Below are positions 34,264 through 41,971 of a stretch of 64,000 nucleotides of DNA, piece by piece. How positions within the stretch are numbered: the stretch's first letter is position 1; each line of letters begins with the position of its first letter. A model generated the notes under the pieces. It saw only the letters and a program-made list of their open reading frames with translations. It searched no databases and was not told where the DNA came from. The translations under genes and the position numbers were made by a program. The DNA lies in the NCBI RefSeq assembly GCF_024362405.1, contig NZ_CP101454.1, positions 1-64,000 of the forward strand. Direction: 5' to 3'. The stretch comes from Halorarius litoreus (GTDB lineage Archaea > Halobacteriota > Halobacteria > Halobacteriales > Haloarculaceae).

Positions 34264-34274
34264 CGGTTAAAAGT
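34264..34274 (-). promoter_or_regulatory. TATA-like element of dnaK
   Basis: On the minus strand CTTTTAACCGATT is centred about 31 bases before the ATG at 34238, giving a leaderless or very short-leader transcript. This means dnaK has its own promoter even though grpE and another gene lie upstream on the same strand. Confidence 0.5.
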
Positions 34275-34371
34275 TGCTAGATAGGGCGACACACGCTTCT
34301 CGGCGAGGCGGTGCAGTCGGGCGGTTTTCGAATCGGCCGGTTGGCTTGACCGCTACCCTTAAACAGAACCG

Positions 34372-35163
34372 CTACTCAGCCGCGACCGACAGGTCGACCA
34401 CCACGGGCAGGTGGTCGGAGGGGTAGCGACCGGTCGCATCCGCGAGCGTCGAGACCGCGTACCGGTCGACCGCGAACCCGGAGACGAAGACGTAGTCGAG
34501 CCGCGGCTGGTCGTCGCGAGGACCGGCTTCGTCGAACCCCTCGCCGCCGAACCCGACGAACGTCCCGCCGGGCCCGAACCGCTGGGCGGCCGCGCGTCGC
34601 GCGTCGTCGAGGTCACGGGCCAGGAGCCGGTACGGCCCGGATGCGGGCGGGGCGTTCAGGTCACCGAGGACGAGCGTCGGCCCGTTGTCGGTCCGATCGC
34701 GCACCTGCCGGGCGCTCTCGCGTCTCGCCACCTGCCCCTCGTGGTCGAAGTGGACGTTCTGGCAGTCGAACTCGGTACCAGTCCGGCGGTCGCGGAACCG
34801 TGCCCACGTGCAGAAGCGCGCGAGCGCGGCGTCCCAGCCGACGCTACCCACGTCACCCGAGGGCGAGAGCCCAACCTGCCCCTCGTCGAGCAGGTCAAGT
34901 CGACTCGAACGAAAGCCGATGGGCGTGTGTTCACCGTTCCCGGCGACGTGCGCGACCCAGGCGTACTCGGGCAATCGCTCACGGAGGTCGGGCAACTGGT
35001 CGAGCCAGCACTCCTGTACTGCGATGAGGTCGGGACGGTGGAGGGCGATGGCGGCCGCGACCCCATCGCGGCGCTCCGCCCACGCACGCGGCCCGGTGTC
35101 GAGGTTGGCGTACCGGATGTTGTACGTCGCGACGCGGAGCCGGTCGGCCGGTGAGCCACGCAT
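34372..35163 (-). CDS. Endonuclease/exonuclease/phosphatase-family protein
   Basis: The 263-residue protein has the EEP fold: RVATYNIRYAN at the start, VQECWLDQLP with the metal-binding glutamate near 50, LVLGDLNAPP in the centre (Asp and Asn of the active site), and a final LDYVFVSG with SDHLPVVVD supplying Asp and His. The family includes DNase I-like nucleases and phospholipid or nucleotide phosphatases, so the substrate is open. It lies between grpE and dnaK on the same strand, where it is not a usual chaperone-operon gene. Confidence 0.88.
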   Translation of the reverse strand: MRGSPADRLRVATYNIRYANLDTGPRAWAERRDGVAAAIALHRPDLIAVQECWLDQLPDLRERLPEYAWVAHVAGNGEHTPIGFRSSRLDLLDEGQVGLSPSGDVGSVGWDAALARFCTWARFRDRRTGTEFDCQNVHFDHEGQVARRESARQVRDRTDNGPTLVLGDLNAPPASGPYRLLARDLDDARRAAAQRFGPGGTFVGFGGEGFDEAGPRDDQPRLDYVFVSGFAVDRYAVSTLADATGRYPSDHLPVVVDLSVAAE

Positions 35164-35224
35164 ACACGGCGTCCGTCCAGCGGCGAGAAAAGGCTACTCC
35201 ACGCGCGACTCGGACGCGAGGCGG

Positions 35225-35872
35225 CTACTCGTCGTCGGCGACGGTGACCTGCGCCGGGCGCAGCACCTTCCCCGCCATCTCGTAGCCGGGGCGGTGGATG
35301 TCCGCGACGGTCCCCTCGTCTTCGTCGCTCTCGACGCGCATCAGCACCTCGTGGCGCACGGGATCGACCTCGGTGCCCGGTTCGGGCTCGATGGCTTCGA
35401 CGTCCTCGGCGTCGAGTACCTGGTCGAACTGCCGGAGGGTGGTCTCGATGCCGCCGCGGATGTCTGCACCCTCGTCCTGCTCGAGCGCGCGGACGAGGTT
35501 GTCACGCACCTCGAGCAGGCGCTCGACGAGGTCCTCCGTCGCGCGGCGCTGCTGGTCCTCGAGCTTCTTCTGCTGGCGCTTCTTGAAGTTCTGGAAGTCG
35601 GCCTGCTTGCGCTTGAGTTTGGATTCGAGTTCCTCGACCGTCTCGCGCTCGGCGTCGAGGTCGGCCTCCAGCGTCTCGACGCGCTCGCGAAGCGCGGCTA
35701 CCTCACGGGCGACCTGTTCGGGCGGCTGGTCGGCGAGTCGGTCGACCAGTTCTGCGTCCGGTTCGAGCGTCTCGTCGGGCGTCGCCCCGTCCGTCGGCGA
35801 CTGGGCGTCGGCGGCCGCCGCGCCGTCGTCCTCGACGGTCACCTCGGCGTCGACACCCTCGTTCTCGCTCAT
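35225..35872 (-). CDS. grpE: GrpE, nucleotide-exchange factor for DnaK
   Basis: The 215-residue protein has a 65-residue acidic disordered N-terminus, a long coiled coil (about 60-115) and a C-terminal beta domain whose signature here reads PVRHEVLMRV and GYEMAGKVLRPAQVTV. GrpE speeds ADP release from DnaK. A TATA-like CTTATACAG sits 26 bases before the ATG at 35872, giving a leaderless transcript. Downstream are an EEP-family gene and dnaK. The ATG was chosen over an upstream frame that has no plausible N-terminus. Confidence 0.95.
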   Translation of the reverse strand: MSENEGVDAEVTVEDDGAAAADAQSPTDGATPDETLEPDAELVDRLADQPPEQVAREVAALRERVETLEADLDAERETVEELESKLKRKQADFQNFKKRQQKKLEDQQRRATEDLVERLLEVRDNLVRALEQDEGADIRGGIETTLRQFDQVLDAEDVEAIEPEPGTEVDPVRHEVLMRVESDEDEGTVADIHRPGYEMAGKVLRPAQVTVADDE

Positions 35873-35893
35873 GGGAGAACGAAGGGAGTCGCG

Positions 35894-35903
35894 CTGTATA
35901 AGG
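35894..35903 (-). promoter_or_regulatory. Leaderless promoter TATA of grpE
   Basis: CCTTATACAG on the minus strand is centred 26 bases before the grpE ATG. No ribosome-binding motif is present between them. This is the textbook spacing for leaderless haloarchaeal transcripts. Confidence 0.6.
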
Positions 35904-35933
35904 TTGTAGAAACCGCTCGCGGCTCGCCGTCGG

Positions 35934-36116
35934 CTACAGCAGAAGACTGATGACCGCCAGCACGATGAACAGCAGCACGAACAGCCGTGCGATCTCCATC
36001 GTGATGCCGGCGATGCCACGCGCACCGACGAGCGCCGCGAGAATCGCGAGCACGAAGAACACGATAGCGTACTGGAGGAACTCACCACTGAACTGGAGCG
36101 GAACCAGGGGGAACAT
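35934..36116 (-). CDS. DUF1328-family small membrane protein
   Basis: The 60-residue protein has two membrane helices (LQYAIVFFVLAILAALVG at residues 14-31 and IARLFVLLFIVLAVISLL at 42-59) linked by ARGIAGITME. The G-x-A-G-I-T motif in the middle is typical of the YtjA/DUF1328 family. Function is unknown. It follows no gene on its strand closely and is separated from grpE by a short spacer. Confidence 0.82.
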   Translation of the reverse strand: MFPLVPLQFSGEFLQYAIVFFVLAILAALVGARGIAGITMEIARLFVLLFIVLAVISLLL

Positions 36117-36217
36117 GTACTACACCGTTCAGCCGCCGGGGTGATTGTTAGAAGCCACGTAATCGCGAGAAAGACAGACGTACTTCGCGAATCGAGGACT
36201 GGGACGCAGCGCACAGG

Positions 36218-36550
36218 TCAGCCCGCGTCGACCTGCACCACCCCATCGGTCCAAACGGCGACGGGGAGCCCAGTGTAGCGGAACGCGATCTGCGTGCGCT
36301 CGTCGCCCCGGCAAAGCGCGTCGAGGGCATCGGGGTCGACAGCCTCGAACAGTGGCGCGAGCGCGTCGACGGTGGTCCGCCGGACGCGGGCGACGAACAG
36401 CGGGAGGACCGTGGAGGGCCGAATCGTCGCGGAGTCGAACGTCGCCCAGTAGGACTGCGTCGTCGCGTCGAACCGGACGACGAGTCGCTCGTCGCTCCCC
36501 AGCCGAAGCCCGGCGACCGGGAGGCCACTCGGTGGGCGGTCGAGCGTCAC
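36218..36550 (-). CDS. HalOD1 output-domain protein (GTG start)
   Basis: The 110-residue protein resembles the haloarchaeal HalOD1 output domain, with LFEAVDPDALDALC followed by a strand IAFRYTGLPVAVW that ends in DGVVQVD. HalOD1 domains occur alone or at the end of bacterio-opsin-type regulators and sensor proteins; the molecular role is unknown. Translation must begin at GTG (36550-36548), which overlaps the stop of the upstream wHTH gene in a GTGA pattern. The two are thus translationally coupled and probably act together. Confidence 0.72.
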   Translation of the reverse strand: MTLDRPPSGLPVAGLRLGSDERLVVRFDATTQSYWATFDSATIRPSTVLPLFVARVRRTTVDALAPLFEAVDPDALDALCRGDERTQIAFRYTGLPVAVWTDGVVQVDAG

Positions 36551-36927
36551 CCGTGGCTCTCCGACCGGGCCCGCAACTCGCTGACGGCGACTGCGACGCG
36601 ACTGGCGGTCGCGCCCGGCTCCGACGATGCTGCGGACACCACTACTGTCTCGGCCGTCCGGTCGTACACCACCACTCCCGCAGCCGCGAGCTTCGGGAGG
36701 TGGAGGTGGTACAGCTGGAGCCGAGCGTCCTCGACGGTCAGCCCGTCGTCGGTCGCCGCCAGCGCGTCGGCGAGGCGATCGAGCGTCACGGGCTCGGCCG
36801 CACGTGAGAGGTACACCAGGACGAACCGCCGCTCCCAGCGGCCGAGCAGGTCGAAACACGCTGCTGTGGTGGCTGGTCGTGGCTGGTCGGCGGTGGACTC
36901 GTCGTCGGCTCGTGGCTCGTGACTCAT
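36547..36927 (-). CDS. Winged-helix protein of the haloarchaeal DUF7344 type
   Basis: The 126-residue protein is dominated by a wHTH: LLGRWERRFVLVYLS, VTLDRLADALA and VEDARLQLYHLHLPKLAAAG, followed by a short wing VVVYD. The LYHLHLPKL segment is the recognition helix of a well-populated haloarchaeal family (DUF7344, from memory). The stop overlaps the start of a HalOD1-type gene by four bases, so both come from one mRNA. The first 25 residues are a polar tail. Likely a transcription factor; targets unknown. Confidence 0.78.
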   Translation of the reverse strand: MSHEPRADDESTADQPRPATTAACFDLLGRWERRFVLVYLSRAAEPVTLDRLADALAATDDGLTVEDARLQLYHLHLPKLAAAGVVVYDRTAETVVVSAASSEPGATASRVAVAVSELRARSESHG

Positions 36928-36987
36928 TCCTACGGCCGAGAGTTCTCGACCGCGAAGAAAGGGGTTCTGGCGGAACCGTCGAAAGGG

Positions 36988-37698
36988 TCAGTTCCGCGCA
37001 GCCAGTGTCTCGCGAACCGTCGGCGCGAGCGAGGTCACCACCGCCTCGCCGTCGCGTTCACGGACGACGAGGTCGTCGTCGGCCAGTCGGCCGAGGTGGT
37101 GTGAGACCGTGCTCGCCGCCCGGTCGAGTTCGTCCGCCAGCGTGCGGACGCTCGCCGGCTCGAGTCGCTTCACCGCCAGCAGGACCGCCGCGGTCGACGT
37201 CTCCGCGAGCGCTGCGTCGAGTGCGGCTGACTCGGCCGCCAGCGACACCGGATACAGTCGCGTGCGACCTCGCATCCGACGGACGTCGAGCAGCCCCTCG
37301 TCGTGTAACACTCGACTGTGGTACGTCACGGTCGAGGCCGGGACGCCGATGCGGTCGGCGACGCCGGCGAGGTGGATGCCCGGCGTCGAGACGACGGTCT
37401 CGTAGATGGCGCGCCGCGTCTCGTGGTCCATCGGGTCCGAGTCTTCGACCCGGCTGTAGCCGAGCAGCGCCACCAGCACTCGTGGGTCGTCGACCGCTTC
37501 GGCGGTCTCGACCGTTCGGTCGACCAGGAGGTCCGCGACGCTGTCGGCAGACGTGGGGAACTGCCCCCCGTGGTCCGACGTCGCCACGGACGAATCGGTC
37601 GACGGTGCGATACCTGTCGTCGCGGTGACCGCGGTCGCCGTCGTCCCGAGCAACGCGACGACCACGACCACCACGAGCAACCGGTGTGGGAGCGTCAT
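36988..37698 (-). CDS. Membrane-anchored tandem winged-helix regulator
   Basis: The 236-residue protein has an N-terminal hydrophobic segment (MTLPHRLLVVVVVVALLG, residues 1-18) that would serve as an anchor or signal. It then has a polar linker and two winged helices: RRAIYETVVSTPGIHLAG/STVTYHSRVLHDEG and AAVLLAVKRLEPASVR/STVSHHLGRLADDD. The second HTH has a strong recognition helix. This layout matches an archaeal membrane-bound transcription factor, but Sec export of the whole chain cannot be excluded. The ATG at 37698 begins the hydrophobic segment; an upstream ATG would add 16 residues. It lies 60 bases ahead of the wHTH/HalOD1 pair on the same strand. Confidence 0.75.
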   Translation of the reverse strand: MTLPHRLLVVVVVVALLGTTATAVTATTGIAPSTDSSVATSDHGGQFPTSADSVADLLVDRTVETAEAVDDPRVLVALLGYSRVEDSDPMDHETRRAIYETVVSTPGIHLAGVADRIGVPASTVTYHSRVLHDEGLLDVRRMRGRTRLYPVSLAAESAALDAALAETSTAAVLLAVKRLEPASVRTLADELDRAASTVSHHLGRLADDDLVVRERDGEAVVTSLAPTVRETLAARN

Positions 37699-37853
37699 TG
37701 ACACGTGGGCCCCAGCCCGAACCCACTCGGCGTGGGCCTGGTGCACCCGTCACCGCGTATTCCGTCACGGCATATATCTGAACTCGCGGCTTCGCTTCCA
37801 GATACTGACCGACTGGCCACGACCCAAGGTGAGGCGGGACCCGAGATGACGGC

Positions 37854-37868
37854 GGACTTATACCGGAC
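37854..37868 (+). promoter_or_regulatory. Leaderless promoter of the XPB gene
   Basis: GGACTTATACCGG is centred near 37860, about 25 bases before the GTG start at 37886. There is no ribosome-binding motif between. The spacer 37699-37885 otherwise carries divergent promoters and no gene. Confidence 0.55.
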
Positions 37869-37885
37869 GGCGTTCGAATCCGGGT

Positions 37886-39229
37886 GTGCCAGCGGTGACG
37901 CTCACGTACGACGAGGGGACGATTCGGGTCGACGGGGACCCCGGCGTTCCCCTCCCCGGAGTCGAGGCCGACCCCCGCTCGAAATCGAAGCGGGCCCCTG
38001 CGTTCCACTACGCCAACCTGCGGAGCGCACTCCGCCCCCTCGACGTGGACGTCGACGACCGGGTGCTCGACTGCCCCGAGGTGCCGGCGCTCGCCTCGTC
38101 GTACGACCTCCGCGACTACCAGCGAGCCGCGCTCGACGCGTGGGCCGACAACGACCATCGGGGCGTCCTCGAACTCCCCACCGGGAGCGGGAAGACCGTC
38201 ATCGCAATCGCTGCTATCGAACGCCTGGAGACGGCGACGCTCGTCGTCGTCCCGACCATCGACCTCTTGAACCAGTGGCGCCGCGAACTCGAGACCGAGT
38301 TCGACGTCCCCATTGGACAGTTCGGCGGGGGCGAACAGCGGGTCGAACCGCTCACCGTCGCCACCTACGACTCGGCGTACCTCTGCGCGGACGAACTCGG
38401 CAACCGGTTCGGCCTCGTCGTCTTCGACGAGGTCCACCACCTCGGCGGCGAGGGCTACCGCGACATCGGCCGACTGTTCGCCGCGCCCGCTCGACTCGGG
38501 CTCACGGCGACGTTCGAGCGCCCCGACGGCGCCCACGAGGTCATCGAGGAACTCGTGGGGCCGAAGGTGTACGACCTCACCGTCGACGACCTCGCGGGCG
38601 ACCACCTCGCGCCCTACGACATCAAGCGCGTCGAGGTGTCGCTCTCACCCGAGGAACGCGAGCGCTACGAGGAGCACCAGGGAACGTTCACGGACTACCT
38701 CGCCACCTCGAACATCCGGCTCACGTCGGGCGCCGACTATCAGGAACTCGTGATGCGCTCGGGGACGGACCCGCGCGCCAGGAAGGCGCTGCTCGCGAAG
38801 CAGCGCGCCCGCGAGGTGATGATGAACGCCGACGCGAAGGTCGAGGAACTCGAACGGATCCTCGACCGCCACCGCGACGACCGCATCATCGTCTTCACGG
38901 CGTTCACCGACCTCGTCTACCGCCTCTCCGAGCGCTTTCTCATTCCCGCGATCACCCACGAGACCGGCGCGGCGGAGCGCCGCGAGATTATCGAACGGTT
39001 CCGCGAGGGGACGTACTCGCGGGTCGTCACCGCGAACGTGCTCGACGAGGGCGTCGACGTGCCCGACGCGAACGTCGCCGTCGTCCTTTCCGGCTCCGGA
39101 AGCGAACGCGAGTTCACGCAACGACTGGGCCGCGTCCTCCGACCGAAAGCCGACGGCGGGCGCGCCGTCATGTACGAGGTCGTGACCGAGGAGACGGCCG
39201 AAGAACGGGTCGCCGACCGGAGGCGCTGA
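37886..39229 (+). CDS. XPB-type DNA helicase (SF2) with Bax1 partner
   Basis: The 447-residue superfamily-2 helicase has Walker A PTGSGKTV at residues 98-105, DEVH at 181-184, LTATFERPDG as motif III, and a second RecA domain with QRLGRVLRPK as motif VI. The N-terminal 70 residues carry the damage-recognition part of archaeal XPB. XPB with Bax1 is an archaeal repair helicase-nuclease. The start is GTG at 37886, 25 bases after a TATA-like element. The stop codon overlaps the Bax1 ATG (TGATG), so the two are coupled. The name XPB rests on the motif set and the neighbour. Confidence 0.85.
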   Translation: MPAVTLTYDEGTIRVDGDPGVPLPGVEADPRSKSKRAPAFHYANLRSALRPLDVDVDDRVLDCPEVPALASSYDLRDYQRAALDAWADNDHRGVLELPTGSGKTVIAIAAIERLETATLVVVPTIDLLNQWRRELETEFDVPIGQFGGGEQRVEPLTVATYDSAYLCADELGNRFGLVVFDEVHHLGGEGYRDIGRLFAAPARLGLTATFERPDGAHEVIEELVGPKVYDLTVDDLAGDHLAPYDIKRVEVSLSPEERERYEEHQGTFTDYLATSNIRLTSGADYQELVMRSGTDPRARKALLAKQRAREVMMNADAKVEELERILDRHRDDRIIVFTAFTDLVYRLSERFLIPAITHETGAAERREIIERFREGTYSRVVTANVLDEGVDVPDANVAVVLSGSGSEREFTQRLGRVLRPKADGGRAVMYEVVTEETAEERVADRRR

Positions 39230-40767
39230 TGCTCACGAAGGACCTCCTCCGCGTGTCGCGGGCCGGCGGCGGCTACCATCCGCAGTTCGTCGACGCTTCC
39301 ACCGAGGAGCTGGCCGCCCGCCTCATCGGACTGTTTCAGGGCCACGTCGGCGAGTCGCGCGAGACCCTCGATGCGGCGCTCTCCGCGCTCGAAGGCGAGT
39401 ACGAGTTCAAGCTCGTCCGCGGGTTCGCCAAGCTCCTCGAACGCGAGGCCACCTTCGAGACCACGTCGCCGGTCGAACCGCGACGCGCCCGGACTGCGGC
39501 GTTTCGCGCGGCCGAGCCCGTCGGCGTCGTCACGGAAGCCGACCGGGAGACGGCGCTCGTCGAGGCGGCCGACTCGCTCGGCGTCACGGTCGACGACCTC
39601 GAAGCGTCACTGTACGGTGACCTCGACGCGCGCCAGACGCTGACCGCGTTCGAGCCGCGGTGGGAGCCCGACCAGCTGGTCGAACAGTACAATCTTTCCC
39701 TGGCACAGACCGCACTGTTCGACGCCACCGAAGTCCGGGTCCGCTCCTCGGACCCGAAGGCGCTCGTCTCCGCAGTAAAGCGACTCCGCCTGCTGTACGA
39801 GATACGCAAGACGCCCGAGGGTCGCGAGGTCGTCGTCACCGGCCCGGACGCGCTGTTTCGGCGCTCGCGACGGTACGGCACGCGGTTCGCGCGGCTCCTC
39901 CGGACGGTCGCCGGCGCCGACGAGTGGACCCTGGAGGCGACCATCGACGACCGCGGGACCGACCGCCTTCTCACGCTCTCTGACGCGGACCTCTCGGTCC
40001 CGGGCACCGAGCCGGTCGGCGAGATGACGTTCGACTCGGGCGTGGAGTCCGACTTCGCCGCCCGGTTCCAGTCGGTCGACCTCGACTGGGAACTCGTGCG
40101 GGAACCCGAGCCGCTGGAAGCCGGCGAGCACGTCGTCATCCCGGACTTCGCGTTCGAGTGGCGGCCGGCAGGGAGCGACGTGGCCGACGGCACCGCGGAC
40201 GGCACTGGCGCGCCGTTCCGCGTGTTCTTCGAGATCATGGGCTTCTGGACCCCCGAGTACGTCGCGAAGAAGCTCTCGCGGTTCCGCGACCTCGAAGACG
40301 TGGCGTTTCTCGTCGCAGTCGACGATTCGCTGGGTGTGGGTGAGGACGTCGAGGCATTGACCGACGGCGCCATCCCCTACACGGGGCGCGTTCGGGTGAA
40401 GGATGTCGTCGACGCGCTCCGCGCGTACGAGACCGACCTCGTGGCGGACGCGGCTGCCGACCTCCCCGACGAACTCGTCCCCGACGCCGACGCCGTCACG
40501 CTCGCGGCGCTCGCGGAGTCCCACGGGGTGAGCGAGTCCGCGATCGAGGACAAATCCTTCCCCGAACACGAGCGCGTCGGGCGCACGCTCGTCCGGCCGG
40601 CCGTCCTCGACGACCTCACCGAGCGCATCGAGGCCGGGATGGCCCTCGGCGACGCCGAGGCTGTCTTCGACGAGTACGGCATCGACGACGCGAGCGCGAT
40701 GCTGTCGCGGCTGGGGTTCCGCGTCGAGTGGGAGGGGCTCGACGGTGGCACCGTCCGCGAGAAGTGA
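39229..40767 (+). CDS. Bax1/DUF790-family nuclease partner of XPB
   Basis: The 512-residue protein matches the DUF790 (Bax1) family: MLTKDLLRVS at the start, ARRLIGLFQGHV-like helices, a RRYGTRFARLL region, and a nuclease-type core with VVIPDFAFEW followed by VFFEIMGFWTPEYVAKKLSRF, which supplies an E-x-x-G-x-W-x-x-x-Y-x-x-x-K signature. Bax1 binds XPB and cuts DNA at the helicase junction. Overlap of its ATG with the XPB stop supports joint expression. Haloarchaeal versions have an acidic insertion (ADGTADGTG) before the nuclease strand. Role is from the family, not shown in this sequence. Confidence 0.87.
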   Translation: MLTKDLLRVSRAGGGYHPQFVDASTEELAARLIGLFQGHVGESRETLDAALSALEGEYEFKLVRGFAKLLEREATFETTSPVEPRRARTAAFRAAEPVGVVTEADRETALVEAADSLGVTVDDLEASLYGDLDARQTLTAFEPRWEPDQLVEQYNLSLAQTALFDATEVRVRSSDPKALVSAVKRLRLLYEIRKTPEGREVVVTGPDALFRRSRRYGTRFARLLRTVAGADEWTLEATIDDRGTDRLLTLSDADLSVPGTEPVGEMTFDSGVESDFAARFQSVDLDWELVREPEPLEAGEHVVIPDFAFEWRPAGSDVADGTADGTGAPFRVFFEIMGFWTPEYVAKKLSRFRDLEDVAFLVAVDDSLGVGEDVEALTDGAIPYTGRVRVKDVVDALRAYETDLVADAAADLPDELVPDADAVTLAALAESHGVSESAIEDKSFPEHERVGRTLVRPAVLDDLTERIEAGMALGDAEAVFDEYGIDDASAMLSRLGFRVEWEGLDGGTVREK

Positions 40768-40912
40768 CAGGGATGACAGAGGGGACAGGGCGGCAGGGTG
40801 GGGACCCGTACGACGAGCCTCCCCACTCCCCGGTGGGTGACAGGAACGGCCCGTCGCGTTCGGAGCCGGGAGCGCCGGTGGCTTAGCCCTCGCGTAAGCA
40901 CAAACGCCCGTT

Positions 40913-41419
40913 TCAGTTACCCGTCGCGTTCTGGACCCGAAGCCCCTGCGGGTCGTTACGGAGGCGGAACAGCGCATCGTCGCCGTAGGTGACGGTCACT
41001 CCGTACGGTTCCTCGCCGGGGTGCGGCACCTCGAAGAACACCTGGGTGAACACGACGGGCGTCTCGTCGTCGTCACAGGTGGGGACCGCCGCCGCCCCCG
41101 GTTCGATGGTGAGGGTGTAGTTCGCGAGTCCCGACTCCCGGATGGTGGCGTTCGTCGGTAGCGTCTCCGCGTCCGCGAGCGAGAGGTTCGTCCGGAGGAC
41201 GAGGAACGTCCCCCGAGAGGTGTTGCCGGTGTCGACCTTCGGGGTCGTAGCAGGATTCGGCTTACAGGTGACGTTCCCGGCAGAGAAGCCCGTTACGGCG
41301 GGGTCGATTCGGGGGCGGTCGTCGAACGCGCCGGTGCCGCCGAGGAAGACGCCCGCGCCGATGCCGGCGACGAGGAGGACGACGGCCGCGAGAACGGTGG
41401 CGAGGAACGCCCGGTCCAT
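40913..41419 (-). CDS. Exported or membrane-anchored glycosylation-rich hypothetical protein
   Basis: The 168-residue protein has an N-terminal hydrophobic segment (FLATVLAAVVLLVAGIGAG, residues 5-23) and an extracellular domain. Six N-x-S/T sequons occur (NVT, NTS, NLS, NAT, NYT, NAT) in about 140 residues, and two cysteines (TCKP and TCDD) could form a disulfide. The rest is beta-rich. I do not recognise the domain. It lies downstream of the RNA-methyltransferase pair on the same strand after a short spacer, and its product may be a target of the AglD-like glycosyltransferase encoded at 46336, which is inference. Confidence 0.7.
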   Translation of the reverse strand: MDRAFLATVLAAVVLLVAGIGAGVFLGGTGAFDDRPRIDPAVTGFSAGNVTCKPNPATTPKVDTGNTSRGTFLVLRTNLSLADAETLPTNATIRESGLANYTLTIEPGAAAVPTCDDDETPVVFTQVFFEVPHPGEEPYGVTVTYGDDALFRLRNDPQGLRVQNATGN

Positions 41420-41464
41420 AGCGAACGAATGGACGTGAGTCGTATCAGCGTACCGTTCCCGGAG

Positions 41465-41971
41465 CTAGAGGTCGCGCTGTCGCCCCTTGGGGATCTGCGA
41501 ACGGAGTTCGCCGTGGAGATAGAGGCCGACGCCGATGGGTTCGCGCTCGCCCGCGAGCTCGTGCGTGGCGATGAGATAGCCCCAGTCGCCGTCCCAGTCG
41601 GGAAGCTCCTGGTCGTGGCCGGCGACGAACGCTTCGGCTTCGTCGCTCGAAAGGTCGATGACGCACTCGGTGGCGAGTCGGCCGAACCGCTGGGCGGCGT
41701 TCGTCGTCGGCTTCCAGTGGTCGTGGTCGGTCCTGAGTACGGCCATCCCGAGCCCCTGAATCCGGACGGGCGACGGCACCTCGCCGTGGAACGCCCAGAT
41801 CTTCCCCGAGCCGCGCTCCCAGAAGGAGTAGTCGGCCCACGTCTCCCGCGGGATACCATAACGGTCGTGCCAGAAGTCGACGATGGCCTCGCGAGAGGGC
41901 CGGCCCTCGACCTCGCGGTCGGCATCGGTTTCGGGAACGCGGCCGAACCGGCGACCGACGTTCTCCCTCAT
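41465..41971 (-). CDS. PUA-like partner encoded next to NSUN-type methyltransferase
   Basis: The 168-residue protein starts MRENVGRRFG and contains RETWADYSFWERGSGKIWAF and AVLRTDHDHW, with a C-terminal YLIATHELAGEREPIGVGLY segment, similar to the C-terminal RNA-binding (PUA-like) region found fused to some RsmB/RsmF/NOL1 methyltransferases. Here it is a separate gene whose ATG overlaps the methyltransferase stop (ATGA). The two products probably act as one enzyme on rRNA or tRNA. The family label (DUF7122-like) is from memory. No enzymatic motif is evident in this chain. Confidence 0.7.
   Translation of the reverse strand: MRENVGRRFGRVPETDADREVEGRPSREAIVDFWHDRYGIPRETWADYSFWERGSGKIWAFHGEVPSPVRIQGLGMAVLRTDHDHWKPTTNAAQRFGRLATECVIDLSSDEAEAFVAGHDQELPDWDGDWGYLIATHELAGEREPIGVGLYLHGELRSQIPKGRQRDL

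Noticed and set aside
37705..39228. N-terminal extension of the Bax1 frame through the XPB gene
   Set aside because: The extension is out of frame with XPB and arginine/proline-rich. The Bax1 family begins at the ATG at 39229.
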